NCBI GenBank assembly: GCA_963920635.1
Contig: OY987298.1
Span: 992,001-1,056,000, forward strand
DNA: 64,000 bases
Direction of reading: 5' to 3'
Origin: Pseudeuparius sepicola
Lineage: Eukaryota > Arthropoda > Insecta > Coleoptera > Anthribidae
Shown: positions 1 through 13,100 of the stretch, piece after piece
Position numbering within the stretch: position 1 is the stretch's first letter
Layout: every line of letters begins with the position of its first letter
Position numbers and translations under genes: made by a program
The notes under the pieces: model-generated
Told to the model about the DNA's origin: nothing
Database searches by the model: none
The model's input: the letters and a program-made list of their open reading frames with translations, nothing else

Positions 1-518
1 TGAAATTTTCGATTTTTTGGAAACGTCTCTCCTGGCTACAACTTATATACAGGGTGTCTACTGACGGAGGGCCACTTGGAAATATCTCGACAAATATGCA
101 TTTTTCGGACAACTTTATTTGAAAAAAAAAATTACCTTTTTGATGGCCCAACTTTGTGTAAAAACAAATTCGAGATCCATGGCCTACTTTCCGAGAAATT
201 TTTGAAAAACCCGAAAATTGCCGAAACTTATTTGGTATGTAACTTTTTTATTTCAAGAGTTATCGAAAAAGTTTCTGAATAGAATCTGTAGGCAAAATTG
301 ATTACTTTAAGCCTGCTTTATCATAATTTGGCAAAATGCCGCGGTTTAGGGGGTGCTCTCTTAGCGCTTAAAAAAGTTACTCAATTATAGCAGGCCATGG
401 CGTCAAAAAACTACCTATTTTATGCACTTTCGATCGATATATCACAAGCGATACATATCCCTTGCGTTAGCCTGATTTACAATTTTTTTGAAAAAAGAAA
501 TAAAATTTAGATGTCTTG
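1..518. other. Repeat-derived DNA, no gene
   Basis: Bases 1-48 repeat 23250-23296 nearly exactly, and each copy is followed at once by a TACAGGGTGT terminus. Position 49 on is therefore probably a truncated TA-flanked MITE. No coding sequence was recognised. Confidence 0.4.
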
Positions 519-1377
519 GAAAAATGCTTTCAAAGTTCGGTTAAATAAACTACAGCTATCGATTTAATTAATTTCACAACACATTACATTGCAAATCTTT
601 TGTCGAAATGAAATTTGTTGCGAGAAATCTGCATCTCCCACATTTTTGAAATTTTCTAGTATGCCTTGAAAAACAATAGCAACCAGCTTCTGTCAGTCAA
701 TCAATTGGATCTTTCAAACATTATTGTTTGATAGAAGAATTAATTTAAGAAATAGGTACTTGTATAAAATTAGCATGGCATTTTCAAACGAAGACACATT
801 CAATTTATTTGTAATGTACGTGGAAAGCAACTTTAATTCAACGCTAGCGTTAACACAATATCAACATAGATATCCAAACGCCCCTAGTCCAAATAGAACC
901 ATATTTAAAAAGTTATCAAGTAACTTAAAAAATCATCAAATCGGAGATGTGTGTGAAAACGCGCCATGATTTTTTAAGTTACTTGATAACTTTTGAAATA
1001 TGGTTCTATTTTGACTAGGCGCGTTTGGATATGTATGTTGATATTGTGTTAACGCTAGCGTTGAATTAAAGTTGCTTTCCTACATTACAAATAAATTGAA
1101 TTTGTCTTCGTTTGAAAATGCCATGTTAATTTTATACAAGTACCTATTTCTTTTCAACTTCTATCAAAGAATAATGTTTGAAAGATCCAATTGATTGACT
1201 GACAGAAGCTGGTTGCTATTGTTTTTCAAGGCATACTAGAAAATTTCAAAAATGTGGGAGATGCAGATTTCTCGCAACAAATTTCATTTCGAGAAAAGAT
1301 TTGCAATGTAATGTGTTGTGAAATTAATTAAATCGATGGCTGTAGTTTATTTAACCGAACTTTGAAAGCATTTTTCC
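519..1377. mobile_element. Palindromic mariner-type relic with the transposase N-terminal HTH in both arms
   Basis: Arms 519-941 and about 965-1377 are reverse complements with a loop of roughly 23 bases. The left arm reads MAFSNEDTFNLFVMYVES followed by the RYPNAPSP...FKKLSSNLK segment (775-960, plus strand). This resembles the N-terminal helix-turn-helix (DUF4817 type) of IS630/mariner transposases from insects. The right arm carries the mirror copy on the minus strand, broken by a two-base loss in the YVES region. No DDE domain is present. This is a non-autonomous or dead palindromic derivative. Confidence 0.6.
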
Positions 1378-3976
1378 TACCTACCTCGATTTATAATTTC
1401 AGAGAGAAATAGAAAGTTAAAAAAGTTGTTTGGTATTAAATATACAGGGTGGTCCAACCTAAAACTTCAGGAATCTATAGAAAAATCATCCAAACTCCAT
1501 AAATACAGAGTGGTCCAACTTTTACCTGCATAACTTCCATAATCGACAGAAAATGTCAAAATAAGTAGATTTTTTTCATATAAACATATTTATTAATATC
1601 ATATTTTTTAATAAAAAAAATGATACACCACTGGAAAAGTAATCTTTTTTTTTCCTTCACTAAATTTCCCAATCAATTCTAAGAAAAAACTATACTAAAG
1701 TCTATCCAAGTTACAGAGGCAGTGGATCAAAACATTGGCCACCACGTGACCTATTCTCTTATTGGTCTGGCCGTCATAAAATGTCAAGTGTTTACGCGGC
1801 GAGCAGAATGCAGGTCCGGCTCTTCCCTCAGTCGAGTTTCCTGCATATTTTAGATCGGATCGCGAGCAGTATATTCTGTAAATTTATTTTGCTACTTAAT
1901 TTAAGGAAATTTATAAAGATCCACGAAAGGTAGTATCACAAATTTTAGAATTTCTAAAAGAATTAGTTCATAACTACAAGCCTCTTGGAATTTCATATTG
2001 GTCCGACCCTGGTAATCGATCGCAATGCGGTCATGTGACTTTGTTTATATTTACTGCCTTTGTAATTTGGATAGACTTTAGACTTTTTTCGAAAAATGTA
2101 CTTTGGTGCGTGTTAATTTTTTTAGCAGAAGAAAATCAAAGTAGGTCTGGGTTTTTCAAATGTTGCACACCTACTCCAGTTTTTAATTCTGAACAACTTT
2201 GCCTAATAATATTTTGTCCTAAGATTATTTGACTATTTTTAGTCAGCTTTTTTTATATTATTTTTTATTATACTTTTATTCCTTTTTAAAAATGTGGTAG
2301 GTATTTTAAAAAATTATTTCAATTTTTTTATTCCAAAGGAAAATGATATATTAAACGTTTTAAGATTCTGTTATGTTTAAGGCAAAGTTGATCAAAACGA
2401 CAATAAATTAAAATATCATCAAACTTTTAACGTTTTTACCCAAAAAATAATTTCAAATAAAAAATCGCCATTCTAAAAATATTGATCTAATTTTGATCAC
2501 GCTCCAATTAAATAATTAAATTAATCAATCCCTAATCTCGCATATCAATCTACATATTAAATATTGACTATAATTACCGAAATAGGGTGTAGCAAATTTC
2601 CTTGAATAAAAAACGGCACTGACCTTCGCTGATCCAATTTTAGAACTGGTTACCGGTCTGGCCACACCCATGTCGTATACGGAACTTTATTGTTGTCCCA
2701 CACTTTCAGGAAATGGTAATAAACGTGCAAAAACAAGAGCAAGAGCGCCACATGTTATGGTAATAGCATAGGCGTACACGCAGTCTAGACACATCGTCGA
2801 AAAAGACCTACCTGAATATGTTTATTAATCAATACCCACTAATTTCCATGTAGAAATCATCAGGTATCACAAGTTCGGTGACAATTGAGGCCACGGAAGT
2901 AGTAAGGCTATGAGAGTACGACGCCAAAATGGACACCCCGCGAAACCCTTATGAAAGTACTCTCGTACTCTCATAGCCTTACTACTAGTCACAGAAATTA
3001 AACTTTTAGATTTTTATTTTGTGACAAAAATTTGCTTTAAACCACTCTCTTATTACTCCCTAAAATGAAGGACTGAAGTGCAAAAAATGTATTCGGTTCT
3101 CAATTGTAAAAAAAAACTGAAGTAGATAAAATTTTTCCCAATTTGTTCTTGAGCAAAAATTCACAAAAAAGTTGCATTAAAAATATTAGCTCCGCCCATG
3201 TCCACAAGGTTGTCACTTTCCTTTTCTACGCAAGAATTTTGTTGCCAAGGAACTATCCACTTAAAAAAACGCACCTGTCTGACCGTCTGACGTTATTTTA
3301 ACCTTTTGTCGGTGGCAGTGAAACACGTTTTCGATTTTCATGTTTTTATATTACACAAGATATCATACGCCTAACAATAAATACAAAACGGTTCTCACGA
3401 CAAAAAATACTAATTAATAAAGTCTATAAATTGTTAAAGAAATCTGCTATAGCACTTGTAAGACCACGAGAAAAAAATGTTTTTAAGTTTTACAGCCTCG
3501 ATATTACAGGGGTTTGTGAAAATAGGTCTGAAATGTATTGGTCCATTGTTTACAAAAATAGTGTAGGTACTAAGTCTTTTTAACGTTTTTTTTATCCATA
3601 AATTTATGAGAGCAATATTTTTAGAACTATTTTCATTTTGTTTTGTTTATTTTTAAGCAAGTCCTTATTTATTTGATAGATTTCAAGATTTTTAATAAAG
3701 AACTAGCGTAGGTACAGAAAAAAGTTGTGCTGAGATAATAGGTAGATAAAAAGAGAGAAAGAATAGAAGAAGAAAGAAGTAAAATGCAAGTTAGAATAGA
3801 ATATTATAAAGTTTGAAAGTAGACAAACAGAATATGTAAAAGAATTGTGACAAAAAGATGAAAAAAAAGGAAAAATAAGGACTCCACTCAACAACCCCCT
3901 CAACTATCATACAATGTAAACAATTCAGTACCAATCACGCCCACACACACAAAAAAATTTGCTAAAATTCCAACGC
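1378..3976. other. Unassigned AT-rich DNA with MITE termini and a short hairpin
   Basis: A TACAGGGTGGTCC terminus lies at about 1443 and a GGTCCGACCCTG end near 2010, possibly one degraded MITE. Bases 2280-2420 share a diverged repeat with 27160-27250 (AAAATGTGGTAGGTAT). I see no convincing coding sequence. Confidence 0.35.
2899..2988. repeat. Short inverted repeat (hairpin)
   Basis: TAGTAAGGCTATGAGAGTAC near 2900 is mirrored by GTACTCTCATAGCCTTACTA near 2965-2986, with a loop of about 45 bases. This is a perfect or near-perfect stem of about 22 bp. Its function is unknown; it may be the remains of a small foldback element. Confidence 0.6.
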
Positions 3977-4168
3977 CTACTTGCTTTGCCTGAAGCTGTA
4001 GCTGAAGCCGTCCGGAGACCTGTTGAGCGACAGCTTACCGGGCGGGTAGAACCTGTGCGGTTGAGGCGTGGTCGGTTCGTACTGCGGTTGAGGTCTGTAC
4101 TGGGGCTGCGGTTGGTACTGCTGTTGGGGCGGCTGGTACTGCTGCTGCGGTTGGTACTGGGGTTGGGG
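3977..4168 (-). CDS. CPR gene last exon: Q/P/Y repeat tail and stop
   Basis: The exon is 192 bases after acceptor GTTTCCCAG and ends with TAG at 3977-3979. It encodes repeated PQPQY/PQQQY blocks and then a short non-repetitive end, YPPGKLSLNRSPDGFSYSFR. Low-complexity tails of this sort are common in cuticle proteins. The phase matches the previous exon. Confidence 0.85.
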   Translation of the reverse strand, partial: PQPQYQPQQQYQPPQQQYQPQPQYRPQPQYEPTTPQPHRFYPPGKLSLNRSPDGFSYSFRQSK

Positions 4169-7100
4169 CTGGGAAACGGAACGGAAGCAGTTTATTATTG
4201 TTGCTTCGATTGGAAGATTTTTGCTTAATTTAAAGTTTATTATACAGGGCGGGCCAATGGAAACTTTCCACATCGATTTTTTCGATTTAAAACAAAAATC
4301 TGGGAAAACGCTCGGACACGTCGATTTTTGATTTGAGGGGGAACTATTTTCAGTTTTTTTCATACCCGTAACTTTAACACCCTAACTGGGGGTAGAACAA
4401 CCCACTATAGGGTTCGTGCCATACCTCTTTTTAAAGGTCTCATCGAGTTCTTTATGACCCTACAATTTCGCCTCATTATTTTTATCCGTAAGGAAATGAC
4501 AGCTTGTCAAAATAAAAATAAGTAAAAGCAGTACGTACTATAATTAAAGTTGTATTATTTAGGTGTACACGTGAACTTTATCTAACAAACTGTTGTTCAC
4601 AAAATATTCACACCGGTTTGTTTAGGAGTTTCGCTAGAAATAATCTCAGCGGCAGGAATTATCGTTGTCATAGTGTCTATTGACATAAAAACTAGTAACA
4701 AAACATCCGTGAACTGTATTTAAATTTGACTACAAAAAGATTATTCACGCAAATTTCTATAAATATCATATTAAAAAAATATATTAGCGCGAGAAATTTA
4801 TATATTCAAAAATAATAATTTAGTCCGAAATGGCGCCTCATACGGACACGTCGATTTTTGATTTGAGGAAAGGCTCAATGTACGGGTGGTCAGATAATAA
4901 TGCAAAGTGCCGTATCTCGGAAACTATTCGTCGTAGAGACTTGCGGTAAAAAATTCTTAGAATAAAGTGGCCAAGAGAAAAACTTGGAAATTATTTTCAG
5001 ATTTCCAAGATAGTCACCAGGGGGCGTAACCGCCATCTTAAACTTTTAAAGTGATTTTTCACTGAAATCCACCTAGTAATGTTACCAAAATAATATATGC
5101 TTTTTAAAGGTAAACTTTATTCCAGTAATTTTTGTTTGACACTTTTTGCCATATCTATTAAAGTAAAGTGGTGGGGAGTGATTCAATTTTAAATAAACAG
5201 CTGTAACTCGTAAATGACTGAACGGATTTTAACAAACTTGGTCTCGTTGGAAAAAGCATTTAATATTGGTCTGTCAAACCCATCTTATCTTATAATAACA
5301 GAAAATTGCAAAATTCTCGAAAAAATTAAAGGCAATAATATTAAGTACTTCTTTTTTCATAAAAATGTAGTGAAATGATACCTAAATAGGCTAGTGAAAA
5401 CCGTATCTCGATATCCTATTCCTAGCTGAAAATATCAAAGAAAGAAAATTTAGTTTTATCATAAAATTTTAAAAAGACGCTGTTACACCGGTATTTATTC
5501 TTATAAGTCTTCTTTTTTTAAGATTTAATGATAAACTTTCATAATTTTATCATTTTTTAATCATAAAAGTATACTTACTATCTATGGGGTCGGTTAAAAT
5601 ATATTGTTTACCAAATTTCACCAACAACGAGAGACAACATGAAAATACGAATACAAGAGTGCATTCGTAGCCTATCAAGAGCAGAAATTGGAGCCGCTGT
5701 AATTTCCACGTATCAGCGGCTCCAACAATGCATTGACTGTGATGGAAGACACTTCGAGCATTTAAGGAAGCTAGTTTTATAAAAAAAAAAAACATTTTCA
5801 GTTAGGAATAGGATTTTAATATTTATTTGTTGACAAGTTGATTTTAGGCATTTGTTTTCCCTCCATGGCCTACTCTTCGTATTTTGCCTACCTTGCACTT
5901 GCATATTAAATCGTCGATGGATTATTAAGCCCCTACACGTTTTTCTTTTTTTAATTTTTTGAACTAAGTATACTTTTATAATTAAAAAATGATAAAATTA
6001 TGAAAGTTTATCATTAGGAGTCATTTAGGAGTTACAGCTGTTTATTTAAAAAAAAACGTTGAATCACCCCCACCACCTTATTTTAATAGATATGTCAAAA
6101 AGTGTTAAACAAAAATTACTCGAATAAAGCTTACCTTTAAAAAGCATACATTATTTTGGTAACATTACTAGGTGGATTTCAGTGAAAAATCACTTTAAAA
6201 GTTTAAGATGGCGGTTACGCCCCCTGGTGACTATCTTGGAAATCTGAAAATAATTTCCAAGTTTTTCTCTTGGCCACTTTATTCTAAGAATTTTTTACCG
6301 CAAGTCTCTACGACGAATAGTTTCCGAGATACAGCACTTTGCATTCTTATCTGACCACCCGTACATTGAGCCTTTTCTCAAATCAAAAATCGACGTGTCC
6401 GTATGAGGCGCCATTTCGGACTAAATTATTATTTTTGAATATATAAATTTCTCGCGCTAATATATTTTTTTAATATGATATTTATAGAAATTTGCGTGAA
6501 TAATCTTTTTGTAGTCAAATTTATATATTACGCATCGCCCAAAAGTATATATTACAGTAAACGCAAAAAAATATATCAAAACACGATATATTAATTTGGT
6601 GCGCCAATATATAATAATTTAGGGTACCACTGGTCATCACCAGAGGTCGCGCCGCGCATCCCTAAAGTGCACCGGCAACGCTGCAGCAGAAAGGGCAGAA
6701 GCCCGAAGTCGAAATATTTTTTTTATATGATATTTATAGAAATTTGCGTGAATAATCGTTTTTTAGTCAAATTTATATATTACGCATCGCCCAAAAGTAT
6801 ATATTACAGTAAACGCAAAAAAAATATCAAAACACGATATATTAATTTGGTGCGCCAATATATAATAATTTAGGGTACCACTGGTCGTCACCAGAGGTCG
6901 CGCCGCGCATCCCTAAAGTGCACCGGCAACGCTGCAGCAGAAAGGGCAGAAGCCCGAAGTCGAAATATTTTTTTATATGATATTTATAGAAATTTGCTTG
7001 AATAATCTTTTTTTAGTCAAATTTATATATTACGCATCGCCCAAAAGTATATATTACAGTAAACGCAAAAAAATATATCAAAACACGATATATTAATTTG

Positions 7101-10100
7101 GTGCGCTAATATATAATAATTTAGGGTACCACTGGTCGTCACCAGAGGTCGCGCCGCGCATCCCTAAAGTGCACCGGCAACGCTGCAGCAGAAAGGGCAG
7201 AAGCCCGAAGTCGAAATATTTTTTTTATATGATATTTATAGAAATTTGCGTGAATAATCTTTTTTTAGTCAAATTTATATATTACGCATCGCCCAAAAGT
7301 ATATATTACAGTAAACGCAAAAAAATATATCAAAACACGATATATTAATTTGGTGCGCCAATATATAATAATTTAGGGTACCACCGGTCGTCACCAGAGG
7401 TCGCACCGCGCATCGGTACGCTGCAGCAGAAAGCGCAGAAGCCCGAAGTCGAAGTGATTATGATTACCGACGTACTGGATGTTCTTTTTCTGTGTCAGGT
7501 TTCATCTTACATATTAGTTTCCCGCCCGCATGATCGTTTTCGTTTCGCCGTCGTTTTGTTGTAGGAAGTGGCTATTTATACGTCCGACGTATATAAAAGT
7601 CGGTATACGTCTTGCACTCTCATTGGTGGATTGAGTCACGTGACTTCTTTGGACGTACATTTAACTCCGTACACGTTCGAAGCCGAAGTAAATATTTGAT
7701 ACGTTCTACGTCGGAAGCCGTCGGAAGTGCATTTTTCTCAAGCATCTTTGCAATAAGGAGCGTATTCCCTCTTTTTTGGGGGATAAACGCTGCCGTATGA
7801 AAAAAGAAGGGGACATTCGCATCATATTGTGGCAGTCGGCAGCGATAAAAAAGAAGTGGTAATCTTTTCCAATGGTGTAACGTCGGGCGAAAATAGGGGA
7901 TAGGAACCTACCTATCTAGCCAAAATTTCAAGAAAATCGGGGGTGGGTTTTACACAGGGACCCTTTTTATTTTAAAGAGTCCCTGGTTTTACACCATTCT
8001 GCGCTTTCTGTTGCGGCGTTACCGGTGCACTTTAGGGATGCGCGGCGCGACCTCTGGTGACGATCGGTGGTACCCTAAATTATTATATATTGGCGCACCA
8101 AATTAATATATCGTGTTTTGATATATTTTTTTGCGTTTACTGTAATACATACTTTTGGGCGATGCGTAATATATAAATTTGACTAAAAAAAGATTATTCA
8201 CGCAAATTTCTATAAATATCATATAAAAAAAATATTTCGACTTCGGGCTTCTGCACTTTCTGCTGCAGCGTTGCCGGTGCACTTTAGGCATGCGCGGCGC
8301 GACCTCTGGTGACGACCGGTGGTACCCTAAATTATTATATATTGGCGCACCAAATTAATATATCGTGTTTTGATATATTTTTTTGCGTTTACTGTAATAT
8401 ATACTTTTGGGCGATGCGTAATAATATATATATTGGCGCACCAAATTAATATATCGTGTTTTGATATATTTTTTTGCGTTTACTGTAATATATACTTTTG
8501 GGCGATGCGTAATATATAAATTTGACTAAAAAAGATTATTCACGCAAATTTCTATAAATATCATATAAAAAAAATATTTCGACTTCGGGCTTCTGCACTT
8601 TCTGCTGCAGCGTTGCCGGTGCACTTTAGGAATGCGCGGCGCGACCTCTGGTGACGATCAGTGGTACCTACCCTAAATTATTATATATTGGCGCACCAAA
8701 TTAATATATCGTGTTTTGATATATTTTTTTGCGTTTAATGTAATATATACTTTTGGGCGATGTGTAATATATAAATTTGACTAAAAAAAGATTATTCACG
8801 CAAATTTCTATAAATATCATATAAAAAAAATATTTCGACTTCGGGCTTCTGCACTTTCTGCTGCAGCGTTGCCGGTGCACTTTAGGAATGCGCGGCGCGA
8901 CCTCTGGTGACGATCAGTGGTACCTACCCTAAATTATTATATATTGGCGCACCAAATTAATATATCGTGTTTTGATATATTTTTTTGCGTTTAATGTAAT
9001 ATATACTTTTGGGCGATGTGTAATATATAAATTTGACTAAAAAAAGATTATTCACGCAAATTTCTATAAATATCATAAAAAAAAAATATTTCGACTTCGG
9101 GCTTCTGCACTTTCTGCTGCAGCGTTGCCGGTGCACTTTAGGCATGCGCGGCGCGACCTCTGGTGACGATCAGTGGTACCTACCCTAAATTATTATATAT
9201 TGGCGCACCAAATTAATATATCGTGTTTTGATATATTTTTTTGCGTTTAATGTAATATATACTTTTGGGCGATGTGTAATATATAAATTTGACTAAAAAA
9301 AGATTATTCACGCAAATTTCTATAAATATCATAAAAAAAAAATATTTCGACTTCGGGCTTCTGCACTTTCTGCTGCAGCGTTGCCGGTGCACTTTAGGCA
9401 TGCGCGGCGCGACCTCTGGTGACGACCGGTGGTACCCTAAATTATTATATATTGGCGCACCAAATTAATATATCGTGTTTTGATATATTTTTTTGCGTTT
9501 ACTGTAATATATACTTTTGGGCGATGCGTAATATATAAATTTGACTAAAAAAGATTATTCACGCAAATTTCTATAAATATCATATAAAAAAAATATTTCG
9601 ACTTCGGGCTTCTGCACTTTCTGCTGCAGCGTTGCCGGTGCACTTTAGGAATGCGCGGCGCGACCTCTGGTGACGACCAGTGGTACCCTAAATTATTATA
9701 TATTGGCGCACCAAATTAATATATCGTGTTTTGATATATTTTTTTGCGTTTACTGTAATATATACTTTTGGGCGATGCGTAATATATAAATTTGACTAAA
9801 AAAAGATTATTCACGCAAATTTCTATAAATATCATAAAAAAAAAATATTTCGACTTCGGGCTTCTGCACTTTCTGCTGCAGCGTTGCCGGTGCACTTTAG
9901 GAATGCGCGGCGCGACCTCTGGTGACGACCAGTGGTACCCTAAATTATTATATATTGGCGCACCAAATTAATATATCGTGTTTTGATATATTTTTTTGCG
10001 TTTAATGTAATATATACTTTTGGGCGATGTGTAATATATAAATTTGACTAAAAAAAGATTATTCACGCAAATTTCTATAAATATCATAAAAAAAAAATAT

Positions 10101-13100
10101 TTCGACTTCGGGCTTCTGCACTTTCTGCTGCAGCGTTGCCGGTGCACTTTAGGAATGCGCGGCGCGACCTCTGGTGACGATCAGTGGTACCCTAAATTAT
10201 TATATATTGGCGCACCAAATTAATATATCGTGTTTTGATATATTTTTTTGCGTTTAATGTAATATATACTTTTGGGCGATGTGTAATATATAAATTTGAC
10301 TAAAAAAAGATTATTCACGCAAATTTCTATAAATATCATAAAAAAAAAATATTTCGACTTCGGGCTTCTGCACTTTCTGCTGCAGCGTTGCCGGTGCACT
10401 TTAGGAATGCGCGGCGCGACCTCTGGTGACGATCAGTGGTACCCTAAATTATTATATATTGGCGCACCAAATTAATATATCGTGTTTTGATATATTTTTT
10501 TGCGTTTAATGTAATATATACTTTTGGGCGATGTGTAATATATAAATTTGACTAAAAAAAGATTATTCACGCAAATTTCTATAAATATCATAAAAAAAAA
10601 TATTTCGACTTCGGGCTTCTGCACTTTCTGCTGCAGCGTTGCCGGTGCACTTTAGGAATGCGCGGCGCGACCTCTGGTGACGATCAGTGGTACCCTAAAT
10701 TATTATATATTGGCGCACCAAATTAATATATCGTGTTTTGATATATTTTTTTGCGTTTAATGTAATATATACTTTTGGGCGATGTGTAATATATAAATTT
10801 GACTAAAAAAAGATTATTCACGCAAATTTCTATAAATATCATAAAAAAAAAATATTTCGACTTCGGGCTTCTGCACTTTCTGCTGCAGCGTTGCCGGTGC
10901 ACTTTAGGCATGCGCGGCGCGACCTCTGGTGACGACCGGTGGTACCCTAAATTATTATATATTGGCGCACCAAATTAATATATCGTGTTTTGATATATTT
11001 TTTTGCGTTTACTGTAATATATACTTTTGGGCGATGCGTAATATATAAATTTGACTAAAAAAGATTATTCACGCAAATTTCTATAAATATCATATAAAAA
11101 AAATATTTCGACTTCGGGCTTCTGCACTTTCTGCTGCAGCGTTGCCGGTGCACTTTAGGAATGCGCGGCGCGACCTCTGGTGACGATCAGTGGTACCTAC
11201 CCTAAATTATTATATATTGGCGCACCAAATTAATATATCGTGTTTTGATATATTTTTTTGCGTTTACTGTAATATATACTTTTGGGCGATGCGTAATATA
11301 TAAATTTGACTAAAAAAAGATTATTCACGCAAATTTCTATAAATATCATAAAAAAAAAATATTTCGACTTCGGGCTTCTGCACTTTCTGCTGCAGCGTTG
11401 CCGGTGCACTTTAGGAATGCGCGGCGCGACCTCTGGTGACGACCAGTGGTACCCTAAATTATTATATATTGGCGCACCAAATTAATATATCGTGTTTTGA
11501 TATATTTTTTTGCGTTTAATGTAATATATACTTTTGGACGATGTGTAATATATAAATTTGACTAAAAAAAGATTATTCACGCAAATTTCTATAAATATCA
11601 TAAAAAAAAAATATTTCGACTTCGGGCTTCTGCACTTTCTGCTGCAGCGTTGCCGGTGCACTTTAGGCATGCGCGGCGCGACCTCTGGTGACGACCGGTG
11701 GTACCTACCCTAAATTATTATATATTGGCGCACCAAATTAATATATCGTGTTTTGATATATTTTTTTGCGTTTAATGTAATATATACTTTTGGGCGATGT
11801 GTAATATATAAATTTGACTAAAAAAAGATTATTCACGCAAATTTCTATAAATATCATAAAAAAAAAATATTTCGACTTCGGGCTTCTGCACTTTCTGCTG
11901 CAGCGTTGCCGGTGCACTTTAGGAATGCGCGGCGCGACCTCTGGTGACGATCAGTGGTACCCTAAATTATTATATATTGGCGCACCAAATTAATATATCG
12001 TGTTTTGATATATTTTTTTGCGTTTAATGTAATATATACTTTTGGGCGATGTGTAATATATAAATTTGACTAAAAAAAGATTATTCACGCAAATTTCTAT
12101 AAATATCATAAAAAAAAAATATTTCGACTTCGGGCTTCTGCACTTTCTGCTGCAGCGTTGCCGGTGCACTTTAGGCATGCGCGGCGCGACCTCTGGTGAC
12201 GACCGGTGGTACCCTAAATTATTATATATTGGCGCACCAAATTAATATATCGTGTTTTGATATATTTTTTTGCGTTTACTGTAATATATACTTTTGGGCG
12301 ATGCGTAATATATAAATTTGACTAAAAAAAGATTATTCACGCAAATTTCTATAAATATCATATTAAAAAAATATATTAGCCCGAGAAATTTATATATTCA
12401 AAAATAATAATTTAGCCCGAAATGGCGCCTCATATGTCCGAGCGTTTTTCCATATTTTTATTTTATACCGAAAAAATCGGGTGGAAAGTTTAAATTGGCC
12501 CACCTTGCAGAGTATGTTTTCGGACATCCGGAAATGTTTCTCACCTGGTACTGGGACCTGGGCTGGTAGTCGTTCTGTGGGGGTGGGTTGTACTGGGGCA
12601 GTGGGGTGTACTGGGGTTGGGGGGCCACCGGCAGCACAGTCGGTAGGGGTTGAGGAATCCCGTCACCGGACGCTTGGAATCCGTGTTTGCCTGGAAAATA
12701 TTCGAATGTGGACAAGTTTTATTTTGGTTTATTTACTGCCAAAGGGGATTTTGAATACCTATCTAGTACTTTTGTGTAGAATCTTTTCATTGGCATCGGT
12801 CCATAAATAAACAATATCCTAGGATCTTTTTTTTTTCGCGAATTGACCCACTTCAACCAGTGGCGTATCCAGGATTAACGTCTTGGGGGGGGGGGGGGCA
12901 ATCAGTTATAAATAACATAAAACTCTGTCGATAATTTTAACGAATAAAAACAGAACAAAACCATACTTTCTAAAATAAATAAATACAGGGTGTCCGGAAA
13001 GAAATGCACCAACTTGAAAAATTAAAAAGAAAAATGGAAAATATGACGAAAAGTTCATATGAAATGAAATGATATGAATTGAAATTTTATTTTTGATTTT

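Larger units (their letters stand above)
4245..12507. mobile_element. Large composite element with degenerate terminal inverted repeats filling a cuticle-gene intron
   Basis: The left end (CAGGGCGGGCCAATGGAAAC onward) is mirrored at the right end (…AAATTGGCCCACCTTG) for roughly 70-90 bases at about 80% similarity, including the shared AAAACGCTCGGACA block. Inside, in order, are a unique stretch, a foldback (4727-6520), four tandem units in one orientation, a unique spacer, and about 17 units in the opposite orientation. There is no complete transposase. Element ends lie 76 and 37 bases from the flanking exons, so the intron is essentially this element. The family is uncertain; the foldback loop carries a mariner/IS630-type C-terminus. 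Confidence 0.6.

Noticed and set aside
3959..4228. Plus-strand frame opposite the last cuticle exon
   Set aside because: Antisense shadow of the Q/P/Y-rich exon; the minus-strand reading has the splice site, stop and phase.
8103..12178. Repeated 62-codon frames (MPKVHRQRCSRKCRSP…) in nearly every satellite unit
   Set aside because: They follow the 254-bp repeat itself, cross the AT-rich half as low-complexity K/I/Y/F, end at different bases with unit variants, and have no start context or family resemblance.
6521..12370. CRISPR-like direct repeats
   Set aside because: Units are 254 bp head-to-tail without spacers, in a eukaryotic intron; there are no cas genes.
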